This document shows positions 36,362 through 47,703 of a DNA stretch of 64,000 nt, piece by piece. The notes below the pieces were generated by a model. That model ran no database searches, was not told where the DNA came from, and was given only the letters and a program-made list of their open reading frames with translations. Location: NCBI GenBank assembly GCA_034440615.1, contig JAOTOM010003948.1, positions 1 through 64,000 of the forward strand. Reading direction: 5' to 3'. Numbering within the stretch: the first letter of the stretch is position 1; each line of letters starts with the position of its first letter. The stretch is from Ashinkailepas kermadecensis (taxonomy: Eukaryota > Arthropoda > Thecostraca > Neolepadidae). The translations under genes and the position numbers were made by a program.

Positions 36362-37162
36362 ACTCATCAAACAGGACCCCCCTCTCATCAGACAGGACCT
36401 CCCTCTCATCAGACAGAACCGTCCACTCATCAGACAGGACCCCTCTCATCAGACAGGACCTTCCTCTCATCAGACAGGGCCTTCCTCTCATCAGACAGGA
36501 CCTTCCTCTCATCAGACAGGACCTCCCTCTCATCAGATAGAACCTCCATCTCATCAGACAGGACCTCCCTCTCATCAGACAGAACCGTCCACTCATCAGA
36601 CAGGACCCCCCTCTCATCAGACAGGGCCTCCCTCTCATCAGACAGGACCTCCCTCTCATCAGACAGAACCGTCCACTCATCAGATACGACCGTCACGCAT
36701 TATACAGGACGGTTCATTCATCACAGGAGAGCCCACTCATCAGAGCGTCCACTCATCAGAGCGTCCACTCATCCGAGGACAGCTCACTCATCAGATCATC
36801 AGATCCATTCATGACATCCATTCATCAGATAGGACTTCAATCTCATCTGATGGGATCATCCACTCAGCAAACAGGACTGTCCACTCATTAGACAGGAACC
36901 CCCTCTCATCAGACAACACCGCCCACTATTCAGACCGGAGCGTCCACTCATCAGACCGGACCTCCCTCGCATCAGACAGGACCTCCATCTCATCAGACAA
37001 TACCGCCCACTATTCAGACAGGACCGCCCACTATTCAGACATGAGCGGCCACTCAAACAGGACTGTGCACTCATCAGACAGGACCTCCGTCTCATCAGGC
37101 TTTCGTCTACTCATCAGACAGAACTGTCCACTCAACAGACAGGACGCCCCTCTCATCAGATA
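36362..37162. repeat. 21-bp minisatellite (CTCATCAGACAGGAC), two blocks
   Basis: Regular 21-bp units, CTTCCTCTCATCAGACAGGAC-like, run from 36362 to 36710. A looser block of the same motif covers 36860-37162. The long ORFs here are repeat artefacts. Confidence 0.92.
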
Positions 37163-37334
37163 GTTGGCCGACCGACCCCGTCCAAAGACTGAGCGGCGGG
37201 CGGTAGTGCTGTGGAGGCGTTAATCCCATCCGCCTTATCCAGCTCGTCGGCGCGGTCGTGATTTACTCAAGCATCTCCATCTATTTAAGTGGCGCCGCGT
37301 CAGCAGCACGCAGGCGCGGCGACAAGAAAAAGCC

Positions 37335-37680
37335 CGAGGGAGACGCTCCGGGGAGGATCGGAGGAGAGAGAGAAAGAGCACGAGGGAGACGCTCCGGGAA
37401 GGATCGGAGGAGAGAGAGAAAGAGCCCGAGGGAGACGCTCCGGAGAGGATCGGAGGAGGGGAGAGAGAGAGAGCCCGAGGGAGACGCTCCGGGGAGGATC
37501 GGAGGAGAGAGAGAAAGAGCACGAGGGAGACGCTCCGGGGAGGATCGGAGGAGGGGAGAGAAAGAGCCCGAGGGAGACGCTCCGGGAAGGATTGGAAGAG
37601 GAGAGAGAGCCCGAGGGAGACGCTCCGGGGAACGATCGGAGGAGACGCCAGACGAAAATGCAACGGAGACGCCGGAGAGC
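37335..37680. repeat. Minisatellite, 40-55 bp, purine-rich
   Basis: Six to seven units each contain GAGGGAGACGCTCCGGGGAG, joined by variable GAGAGAGAAAGAGC spacers. The strong purine asymmetry allows open frames of 140-200 codons on both strands. Confidence 0.93.
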
Positions 37681-37885
37681 AACGATTGATGACGTATGAA
37701 GGACAGGTTAGAGGAGCGTGCGAAGTAATTGTTCAATGGAGAAGGAAGAGACGTTTGAAAACACCTGAAGGTCACAAGGGCATGCGGCGAAAGTGTTCTA
37801 AAGAGACGACATCGACAGGCTGGATAGCTGAAGGATCGCTGCTGCAGGAGACGGATAAAGGAAACAGATGAAGGATACACCTAAA

Positions 37886-38046
37886 GTTGGTTGGTTCTTG
37901 GTTTATGCAGCACATCGACTGCTTTGGTCATGCAATGTGGCCAATCTCTGGCGCCGATTGGTCGTGGGCGAAGATCAGCGACAGGTCGGACTCGAACTCG
38001 CCTTTCGCATAGAAGGCGAACACCCTACCGCAAGGCTAGTCGCCTC
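37886..38046 (-). repeat. tRNA-derived SINE, family 2 (Arg-TCT-like head)
   Basis: On the minus strand the head GGCGACTAGCCTTGCGGTAG, stem TTCGC, loop CTTCTAT, stem GCGAA and B box GAGTTCGAGTCC form a good anticodon arm with anticodon TCT. The body (CGACCAATCGGCGCCAGAGA and AGTCGATGTG) is shared with family 1. The two families therefore have the same body joined to different tRNA heads. Confidence 0.82.
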
Positions 38047-38418
38047 CGAGACATCTGAGGGAGACGACGGAGGGAGACGTGACCTCTGCCCTATGCGAAA
38101 ATTTGAACGCTGTGTTCGCATGGCGTGATCGATACGACAAATAACCAGGCGTGTAATTTCAACGGGTGTCCGTTCAAGCATACGGTCGTCATTCAACAGT
38201 TGTGAACAACTCTCCATGCACCCTCGTGTAATGAAAGCACCCGAGTAGCTTCGACGATATAGGGAATGTTAGTCCCAGCCAAAACAAGTTTTCCTATGTT
38301 GCATATTAATTGCTGGCGTATATGAGCATCATACACCAGCCCTGTAGTTCAGTCCGGCAGCAGTCCCGTACCCCCTCCCCTCCGGTCGCGACCGAAAGCT
38401 CCCCAAGGCGGCACCTAC

Positions 38419-38541
38419 CTTGTCTCCCCTGTCGCGTCGCTTGTTGACCTGCTTCGGCAGCAGCAGCTGAGACTCGGACGCGATCCGGTTGAACTTCTGC
38501 GTCTGCTCCTTGACACTGATCTTCTTCTGGCGCGCCTCCTC
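38419..38541 (-). CDS. sowah: SOWAH-family protein, exon 3 (conserved KFNRIASE block)
   Basis: This is the third exon: 123 bases and 41 codons, phase 0 at both ends. The acceptor is TGATTGTAG and the donor is AAG|GTAGGT. It encodes EEARQKKISVKEQ, then TQKFNRIASESQLLLPKQ, then a basic tail (KRRDRGDK). The ISVKEQTQKFNRIASE segment is a conserved block between the linker and the ankyrin repeats of SOWAH proteins (family knowledge). Intron 2, 38542-38880, is only 339 bp and is itself GC-rich with short CACAGCAGAGCC-like repeats. The reading frame is confirmed by the phase match on both sides, although the exon is too short to stand out on its own. Confidence 0.85.
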
Positions 38542-38880
38542 CTACAATCAAGTCACGAGCGCACTACATGTCACGCCCTGGCTCACGCGTCAGCCAGCGC
38601 ACAGAGCAGCGTCACACACCGGTGCCGAGCACTAGCCAACAGCAGAGTGCCACAGCAGAGTGCCACAGCGCAGAGCCACAGCAGAACGCCACAGCGCAAC
38701 GCTACACAAGAGAGCCACAGTGCGGCGCCACGGCCGGCCGCGCAGCCGAGTCGAGAGCGCGCGAGCGTGCAACACCACCCCACACGTGCCCCCGACCGAT
38801 CCCAGCAGCGGCAACTCGGTGCGCAGCATGCACGCCCGGCTGTTGGGTGGCCCCGGGCCGGACGGCACCGGCCGCCTCAC

Positions 38881-39866
38881 CTCTCTGACGGCCTCCAGCT
38901 CGGCGGCGGCCACGTCCGTCGGTGTCGGCGCCTGGTTCTCCTTGCCGGCGAGCGAGCGGCGTCGCGGCGGCACCGGCGGCGCCGCGTCGTCGCCACCCGG
39001 GCCGGGCTCGGCCGGAGGCAGCCGCCGCTCGGGGGACTCCAGTGGGGACGGCCGTCTCTCGGGGCACTCCACGTGCGGCGGTCGTCTCTCGGTGGGCCCT
39101 AGTGGGGGCGAGCGGCACTCCAGAGACTCCAGAGGCTCCAGCGGCGACGGCGTGTGCGGGTCCAGCTCGGAGAGTGACGGTGGCGGCGGCGGTGATCGCC
39201 ACTCCGGTGGCTCCGCCATCACCGGAGCACGCCGGTCCGCCGGATCTGCAGGCGGCGGCGGTCGCCACTCCGGTGGCTCCGCCGCCGAAGGAGCTCGCCG
39301 GTCCGCCGGAGCGCGCCAGTCCAGCGGCTCCGCAGGTGGCGGCCGGCGCCACTCCGGCGGCGGCTCCATCAGCGGCGGCGGCGGCGGAGCGTGGGCCCGC
39401 GCCGGCCTACCGTCGTACTGGCGTCTGGGAGGCGGCCGGTCCAGCAGGTCGGCCGGCGGCGACGCCGGCAGACCGACCGGCTGCGGGTCGGCCGGGTGCT
39501 GGCCGCCGCCCGGCAGCCGCTCCGGCACGTGGTAGTACTCGTCGACGCCGGCGCTGCGCTCGGGCGCCGCCACCGAGCGGAAGCCGGGCGGCGCCTGGTA
39601 CGGCGCCGGTCCGGGCAGCGACGGCGGCGGCGGCGGCCGGTACGGCGGCGGCGCGGCGCGCGGCGGCGGCAGCCCCAGCTCGGGCGGGTCGGGCGTGCTG
39701 CTGGCCGTGCTGCGACAGAAGCTGTGCTCGCTGCCCACGTCGCTGAGCACCTCGGCCAGCAGTCCGGAGCGGTACTTCTTCTTCAGCACCAGGTACTTCT
39801 CGCCGTCCTCCAGCTTGATGCTGGCCAGCATGTTGACGAACTCCTTGAACTGCGCCCGCGCATGGT
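38881..39866 (-). CDS. sowah: SOWAH-family protein, exon 2 (rest of winged helix plus proline-rich linker)
   Basis: This is the second exon of the SOWAH gene: 986 bases, the last two bases of a split Asp codon plus 328 codons. The acceptor is a CAG preceded by a pyrimidine-rich stretch just above 39866. The first residues, HARAQFKEFVNMLASIK then LEDGEKYLVLKKKYR, complete the winged-helix domain and are its most diagnostic block. The rest is low-complexity and probably disordered: PPPPP runs, PPxY- and PxxP-like motifs, and many repeats of the form PPEWRPPPPADPADRRAP. Such motifs could bind SH3 or WW domains (inference). The exon ends ELEAVRE before GTGAGG, phase 0. It is strongly CpG-rich, unlike the surrounding AT-rich intron. 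An antisense open frame of similar length (38660-39535) is a shadow caused by GC-rich codons. Confidence 0.88.
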
Positions 39867-41328
39867 CTGCCGACGGAGGCGGGCGCGTCAAGTCGCAACT
39901 CACACCGGCCGAGACGGCGGACGCGCATTCGTAGCGAAACCAGCACAACGCGTTGGGCTGGGTAACAAACACGTGGTGGTGGATTAGTGCTTAGGGGCGC
40001 GTCACTCCGTCAGCAAGAAACGCGTCACTGCGTCAGCGCGTCTGCACACGTCTGCAGCAAACGCGTCTGTCGAAACTCGTCCCGACACGCCGCTGAGGAA
40101 CCTCCCGGCGGCGAAGCCTCGTCCTAGCGCCCAGTGCCCAAGTGGTCTCACCCGTCACAGGACACTCGTGATCGCTCCCGCACACACGGGGGTCTCCGGC
40201 CGGCCGGAAGCGCGCGCGCCGCTGCCGGCGGACTGTGACGGCCGAGCGTCTGGCGGCGCATCTCCCAGGGCTGCCGGCGTCGATATACGCGGGACCAGCC
40301 GCGCCGACAAGCGATAACCAAGCCGTACATGACGGCGCGCCGATTTTTCCACAGCCTATCGGCTGCATCGGTCGAGGGGCGCACGTGGCCGGTGCTGATC
40401 GCAGTCTGCCGGTGCTGCCGCCCGCTTAGCACCGCGCCGGTGCAGATGGACCCGCTGGCGTCGAGCACGTGACACAACCTTATCCGGCACGAGCTCAATC
40501 ACCGACCGCCTGGCGGGCACAAAAAGCCGCCCGCGCCGAGCAAATAGCTCTGTCACGACCTCCCCGATCGGCTAAATAGCATGCGAATGGCCTGCATGAC
40601 GGCAAGCATGTTGATGGCTGGGAAGTCAACGGCTCTGTTACCGCTACAAAGACAGTTTGACGGCTCCGTTGACTGGGGCCAGTTGATGGCGGCTCGTCTG
40701 GCCATCACGTACGGTCGCTGCCTGTGCCCGCAGCCGTCCCCGTGCTCTACCCCGCCACTACGACCGACAGCTCCCTATGCCAGCCAGACGACGGGGACAC
40801 TGATGAAGCCATCACAGGTTGGGTGCCGTAGCGCATGCCAGACCGGACGTAGCCCGAGTCTCGTCACTGAGGGATACGCCGGACATCACCAGCAGCACAG
40901 CATTGGCTGCAGATATACGCCCGCTGGCTGTCTCTGTCCTGTGACCACCAGCTTCACAGCAAGATCACACCCCTAGCTGCACGCAGGTTGTGGCATGATC
41001 TGATCTGAATAACCACAATCGGCTCAAACTGACCATCTGTTGCCCTCGCCCGCTTCAGATTGCGTGTGACCACCCGGTCGACCCGCACCGAACGGTCACT
41101 GTTCGTGCCGCGTGGGCGTGTCCTCAGAGTAAGGTCGGGCATTTTGTGCCGACCGCCTGTGGTCGCCAACACATTCCTGACAACCAGAAACGTGCCGGCC
41201 ACCTGTTCTGTGACACCACCAGCAAGCTCGGAACGCGAGTGATCGTGTGTAGTATATCATCGACCTCGGAGCAACAGTCGAATGAAATGGTACGCATATT
41301 TTGAATTAGACATGGCCATACGTTTTAA

Positions 41329-42174
41329 CCCTCGCCCGTATAGGGGGGGGGGGGGGTGCAACCCCCCCTAAGGTTTTGTGTGTATTCCTTTCAAACCGGT
41401 GAACGGATCGCTCTGAGATTTTTCAGTTCCCTCTGGGGAACTTTTTGACGACTTTTGGTGAAAAATTTTTGGGAGGTCATGTCAGGTCACGGAGTTATGA
41501 GGTCATAAAGGGGAGCACCTCCGACCCGTTTTCAACAAATGTGATTATCGCACCTAAACATGACATTGTTGCCTACATCGACTGGTATTATGTGAAAAAT
41601 ACAGATGCCCAGATGGGTTCCCATTGAAAAATAATGTTCCAAAAATCGGTGACCTCGGTTGACCTCGTTTGACCTTTCGACCTTTTTTAGCTGATCTACG
41701 GTCATTTTTCGTGCTGAATTCGAATTCAGCGTCCATTTTTACCCTAGGGAACTTTAAACTTCGAAATTGGAACCACTTTTCAAAAAGTTGGAAATTTGGG
41801 GTCACGGCTTTGACCTCATTTGGTGCATGACATATTGGTCCGATCACATCGTGTGACATGTCGTTATGTTCGCAAGGTCCCAATAAACATATTTCCGGCC
41901 ATTTCGTGCATATTTAGACAGTAGTTTCGATATAACTGACGATTTTCTTATGAAAAAAAAAATTTAAAAAATCCATTTTAGACCTTTGACCTGACCTTCT
42001 GAGGTCAACCATTGACCTTAGAAGGTCATACTGAATTCCAATCGCGAGATCTCGGCCAGATCTATAACTTTGGCCTTTGGTTCCTTTTCGTAACATGCAC
42101 GGTTTCGAATCGCCAGGGGGGTCGTACCCCCCCTATACGACCGAAGGTGGTAAAATGCCGAATACAAGCGAGGG
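41329..42174. mobile_element. TTAA-flanked MITE, piggyBac-type (MITE 1)
   Basis: TTAA lies at 41325-41328 and 42175-42178. Terminal inverted repeats are CCCTCGCCCGTATAGGGGGG on the left, and CCCTCGCTTGTATTCG when the right end is reverse-complemented. The CCC start and TTAA duplication are diagnostic of piggyBac-type elements. It has no transposase and is 846 bp long. Subterminal poly-G and poly-C runs could pair. It contains three TGACCT half-sites spaced by 4 bp at 41650-41675, plus several more GGTCA motifs. Confidence 0.82.
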
Positions 42175-42886
42175 TTAAATCAGGACTTCGTCGGTCCGTG
42201 GGTTTCACTTTCTGTTGGCAACACACGTGAGTAAATGAAAATAAGCAAAATAAATCAGCCGGACTTCTTCAGCGCATGGGATGGCCTGGAATAATATCCC
42301 AACTTCACCGGAAAATGGTGTAGCTACTGACCACAGTATGACTAGAAGATGAAGTATTCAGTTTCATTCAGACCAGTGATGGCAACATTGCTACACAAAT
42401 CAGGAACAAATCCCTGCCCGCCTGTAGAATTCGATCTAAGGCATTTAAAAACCATTGATGGTGCTGGTGTATCGCTTATGGGTGCTTGGTTACCACCAAT
42501 AATGCAGTGACAATAAATATTCAACCCACCCTTAGATGCCGCTCCTCCGGTAGCATTTCCATGAATCCATTTGACGAATTAACACGGATGGGCGCATCTG
42601 GGATCAACTCTGGTCGAAGCGCTCTAAAGCCCAAATAACTAGCTAATTAACACAGGAGTCAAACAACAATGTACTATATATTCTTTCGACACGCCTTGGG
42701 GAAAAACTGGCAGCTGGTATCAAACCTATGGAGTTTCATGAGAAAACATTTAATACAACTGTTGCCAACTGGTATTGCCCCTCGGCAGAACCCCGACTTG
42801 GCCCGAACACTTGCCCATCTAGCCCACCGGCTGGGGGCGACTTTCGGCGCTGGCCGAGCCCTACCCCCCCCTATCCCCCACCCCAG

Positions 42887-44705
42887 TGGTATACCTAGGA
42901 TTTGCGCCAGGAGAGGGGGAAACGGGTTTGGACGGTGCCTAAACTTTACCTGTAGGTAAAGTTTTTAAGGTAGGTAATATGTTTAAGGTCACCGGATTTC
43001 GACCACCATTCTTCAAAATGTGCCCTTCTCTAGATTAAAATAATGAATGATAAAATAATTGTTTGCGGATGATGCCACAACTACCACCATCGTTTCTAAG
43101 GCACCAAATCTCAATACCCTCCCATTGTGCAAAGTCATTTTTTTGTATCTCTTGATAAGTCAGCTCGCACTGCAAAACGCATACCTGTACGAATAGCATA
43201 AACAATGTTAAATTTACCAATAATACTCATTGCAGTCAATAACGTCCAGTCGTCACCACATTAACGTTCATGCACGTGTACATCGGCCTTGTGCACTAGT
43301 AGCATTTACCACACTTCGTGCGTTTCTGCGGTTTCTACGGTTTATTCTGGGCCCCTTAAGCTTTGACAACTGCTGCCTTGTGATGGTGTTTGTGGTATAC
43401 TTGACGTCATAGAATGTTTCGTATCATGGTTCGCTGGGAAAATTCGATTAATTCAAATATAAGTATTTCACTGCTTCCCATATTTGCTGGTGGAAAATGA
43501 ATACGGATACCACTCTGAACATTGATACCTCATATTTTTGTTTAAATATGTTCGCATATTGGCTACCGAACCAAAAAGAACGTTCGTTCCATGTTCTTTG
43601 TAGGACACGTTGCGGTTTCTCGTTCATTGATGTGCTTTGGGGCCACAGCGCAATTGTCCAGTACCAAGGCGCTTTTTGAGACCCGACGCATTGACTGACC
43701 TACTTATGTTGTGGACCCACGTTGTTTTTGATGGACCGGCGCGTTTTGGAGGGCCTAAATGTATTTACTGCCCCGATGCGTTTTTATGATCAGGTCACTT
43801 TTTGCGGGTCCGGGGCTTGTTTTTCAGCTCCTCATGCCGTCTTTGTGACCACTGTGTGCTTTGAGGGTCCCAGCACGTTTTGTGGGTCTCCGGTGTGTTT
43901 TGGGGCTCCAAGTGTGCCTATATGAACACTGGCGCATATTGTAAAGACCTGTTGCCTTTTTCCAAGACTCAGTGCGTCTCGGAGGATTAAGGTATATTTT
44001 CGGCTTCCCGGTGGCTTTGAGGCTACCGCTGGATTAATTTTGAGTCCGTATGGAAATTTGTGGGGCCCTCGACGTAATCTTGTGGTGCGATTTTTGAGGC
44101 CGCAATGCGGTTTTGGAGGTCACGGAGCAATTTGTTGGTGTTCAGACGCGATTTTTTGGGACAGGTGCGAGAGTTTTCGGGACCTCGAAGTGAGTTGTCG
44201 GGGCCCTGACGCAAGTTTTCGGGGTCCCAACGCTATTTTTCTGGGTTCGACGCGATTTTTTCCGGAGCCCAGAACATTTTATTCGGGCCCTATGCGATTT
44301 GTGGAGCTCCATAACGATTATCCAGGCCAGGATTGATTTGTCGAAACCCCTACTTAATTTTCGGGGCCCCGGATAATTTCGGCGGGTCCCGTTGTGATTT
44401 ACTTTTGGTTCCTGCTATAGCGTCTCCAAGCCTCCAAAATGGGGAGGCGCTCGAAATTAGGAGCGACGACTTTTTCTGACGTAGATGGGAGGTAGTAAAG
44501 GCCGGTCCGAGATTATACGAATATTTTGTGGGAGAATGCGCCAGTTGATGTCGGTTGTTCTGCTTGATGATTGTACCAAAATGATAATATAAGGTATGTT
44601 AGGAGCATGGTGGGAGATCCTGGGTGGTCGGGGGTTCAGCAGGACGGGCGGCCACCCCCCCCCCCCCTCCCCTTCCCTCCAACGCCTCGGTACCCTGCTA
44701 GTGTT
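42887..44705. mobile_element. TIR element carrying GGGGCC-rich repeats (copy 1)
   Basis: The left end, AGTGGTATACCTAGGATTTG, and the reverse-complemented right end, CACTAGCAGGGTACCGAGG, look like inverted termini. The left 500 bp aligns with 54196 onward (ACCATCGTTTCTAAGGCACC, CAGTCAATAACGTCCAGTC, CGTGCATGAACG region). 43690-44420 is a degenerate repeat of about 35-40 bp with GGGGCCC and CGCGATTTTT motifs. No transposase was recognised. Confidence 0.55.
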
Positions 44706-45410
44706 AATTTGTCATTTTCCCTATTCAACATAAAAATGTGTTCTGGAAATAAGGACCTGGACCCATGGCTTGGTGCGAGATCTCCAACCTTGAGGAGCTA
44801 TGCTGGCCAGAAGTACATACCAGTGTACATGAAGATGTTCTAGAAAAGGTGCTCAAAGAGTTTAAAGTCAAGGAGGCTGGTGCTGTAAATACAAACTAAC
44901 CACAGATGTTGCCTTCCATATATTTAAAAGAGCTGTTGTGTACCTCAAATTATAGATTGTGCCTACTCTATTGTTTCCTCCATCCAACGATGAAGCTAGA
45001 AACAGATCTCAGGAGGTATGATTGGTTGCTACCAACTCTTCTTTAAAACCGTCTCTGCCTTCTGACCGTTGAGAGTTGTTGAGCCAAGACAAAATGTGCT
45101 GACCTTCTGACTGAGTTGATGAGCCAGGACAAAATATGAGATGTCTTCTTTAAAATAGCTAAGCAGTCACATATGGATTTAGATCACTGCACTATGCGTG
45201 CAAGTTCAAATCAGTCGCGGTCAAATGCAGCCATGTTCAATCAAATGCACCCTATTCTTCAGCAGCACCACTTTTTCATGACGCACTGGACCTGTTGTAG
45301 GATATGACGTGAAGCTCACAATGTCTTTTTCTTAACTTAGTGACTCCAGTAATCTAAAACAAGCAGACCAAGCCTGACACCCACAACTTTTTGGTAAATT
45401 TGCAGCTTAA

Positions 45411-46333
45411 CACGCGCCCTGGAGGGCCTCTGAGAATTACGCGCACTGGAGGGGGGGCGGATTCCGCCCCCCCTAAGATCTCGGCTCCTAGTAAAGCTGG
45501 AGGAACGAAATTCGCAGGGTGGATGGGCACGGTAGTGAACTCTATTGTGTGCAATTTTCGTGACCTTAGGTCAATATCTTCAAGGTCAAATGAGGTCAGA
45601 TTGGCAAAAGTTTCCGGTTTTTGCGTGGCTTGACTTGTCATCGTTATGGATCGCTGTGATTGTGTTTAAATGCTCAAAAATGGGCATCAATGATATTTCG
45701 GACATTACTAATGATGCAATGCAGATGCTAGACCCAACATTTGACCTCAGGTCACCTATAAAGCACCACTTTATCAGGTCAGTTACCTGTTCCAGTTACC
45801 GGAACCGGCCGCCCGCCCAACTGCTCCGTCGGGCAGTTCGGAGCAATCGGCTTCGTGAAGAAGGGAGTGAAGTACATAAATAAAGTATGGAAACGCAATG
45901 ACAAACAGTACAAATGACAACCAGTAGTGCATTTATGGCAACATTCCAGTTGATCAAGTTTGGTTCCATTAACCTGTCATGAACTTGACCTGACTTGACC
46001 TTGGTGACCTAACATGACCTTGAAACTATACAGCATATCAATATGCATCAAACAAGTCGCTAGTGTTGCCTAGAACACTTCCCTTTGGTCAGTATACTGG
46101 AAGCGCATCAGCGCCGATTTTTGTGGTCTGGCGCTATAACATTTTTTTACTTTAGCGGCCCCTAACTTGAAAAATTTTCGGCCGATTTCCATTTTTCTTG
46201 CTTTAAACGACGCGCCGTTCATTTCTAAGCAGGTACACCGAAAATCGCGTATATCTACCGGTAAAATTTGCAGTTATTTGTGAAAAACCGGAGGGGTGGG
46301 CGGATTTCGCCCCCCCCCCCTCCAGTGCGCGTG
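45411..46333. mobile_element. TTAA-flanked MITE, piggyBac-type (MITE 2)
   Basis: TTAA lies at 45407-45410 and 46334-46337. The inverted termini are CACGCGCCCTGGAGGG on the left and CACGCGCACTGGAGGGG on the right (reverse-complemented). The left terminus is partly duplicated inside (ACGCGCACTGGAGGGGGGGC), and a complementary GGCGGATTTCGCCCC lies at the right. It is 923 bp and non-coding. It holds AGGTCA direct repeats with 4-bp spacing at 45583-45598 and four TGACCT half-sites at 45986-46020. Confidence 0.82.
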
Positions 46334-46364
46334 TTAAAGCAATTTCTGAATGATTGGAATTTCT

Positions 46365-47703
46365 TTTTTTAATGCAATGTTTATTAATGTGGTAAACATG
46401 ATGTGACCACTCATCTCCTCCGCAAATGCATGCTTTTCAGTTAGGGGGCAAAATAACACCCAAAAAAGGGCTTGTAGTTGGGTAGTATAGCATAAAAAGT
46501 AATGTTCAAAAGAAAGAAAAAGATGTGACTTAACCATACCTAACCTAGCCTAAGCTTCCATGCAAGAAAGCAAATTATTTTTCTTAATGGAAAATTTCAA
46601 AATATTTGTATTTCTCAAAAACATGTTTAATTAAAAAGACCTAACTTACATAACATAAACTGAGCTGGCCTGAAATGTTTTTTAAAGAAAAAAATCAGAA
46701 TTGTTTCCAAAATGTCCCACCAAAAAAATTGACAATTTTTATAACTTAAACAAAAGCATATCCGAACCAAACTCAACCAAACCTAACCCCTTTGTATGCT
46801 TCATGGAGGTAAAATGTGTGTAAAGCTCATCTCATAGTTGCCTTAAACTGCAATACCAACTTTTTGTAGTACAAAACCTACTTGTATAGACCTTAAGTGT
46901 CATAAAAGCTACAGTAATGTACAATTAACTAACCCAACCTAAACACAATTATATTTGATGCCATGGAGCCTACATCTACATAAGTTGTGTGGTGTAAAAT
47001 CTACACATATGGATATTGGAATCTGTAAAACCTATGATTGTATTGGTCTACACCTACAGACAGTTCATTGCCTTAGCTTACACCTATGGATAATTGATCA
47101 AGTCGCTCTACCCAATAGATGTTGGACCATATTTGTTACACCTGATAGTTGTATGTATTTGCCTACACCTATGGATAATTGATTGCATGGGCAGCCACAC
47201 AAACAAATCTATGATCCATCTCCTGCAAGAAAGCTTGGTCAAATGCCATGATATGCCTGTAACATTCCATATTGATCAAGAAATACTTGGTCCTCATCTC
47301 AAATTAATGTTGGTTATGGGTACTGCATTCCTCTTTTTCATTTCCTGCCTTTCCACATACATGTCATGATCATTTCTGACATCAAATAATTGCCCTTAAA
47401 AAAGTTTTACACACATCTACCTCCACAAAGCAAACACAGGGTTCAGTTTGGCTTGGTTTGGTTATGTTAGGTTTTATTAGTTAGAAAATTTGAAGAAAAA
47501 CAAGTATTTTGTTTTTCATTACAAATTTTTCTTCTTAAGAAGCAGGTCAGACTAGGCTAGGCTATGATACATTTTTTGCTATATTACCTAACTCCAAGAC
47601 CCTTTTTGGTGGTATATTGCTTGCCAACTGAAAAATAAGCACTTGCAGACAAAATGGGTAGTCACATGATCTTAAACATGTTCGTAAATGCTGCATTGAA
47701 AAA
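46365..47703. mobile_element. Long foldback (inverted-repeat) element
   Basis: The left arm, about 46365-46830 (AATGCAATG..., CATGCTTTTCAGTTAGGGGGC, ...AACCTAACCCC), aligns with the reverse complement of about 47390-47703 (ATTTTTCAATGCAGC, TTATTTTTCAGTTGGCAAGC, CTAACATAACC). Arms are imperfect and several hundred bp long, around a loop of about 560 bp. Degenerate TTAGG/AACCT motifs recur in both arms. Related fragments occur at about 48340-48440 and 49195-49320. Confidence 0.65.

Noticed and set aside
37258..37880. Frames of 140-200 codons on both strands
   Set aside because: Caused by purine/pyrimidine asymmetry of a minisatellite (GAGGGAGACGCTCCGGGGAG).
38660..39987. Forward-strand frames of 200-290 codons opposite SOWAH exon 2
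   Set aside because: Antisense shadows of a GC-rich coding exon. They have no splice-consistent neighbours and no recognised motif.
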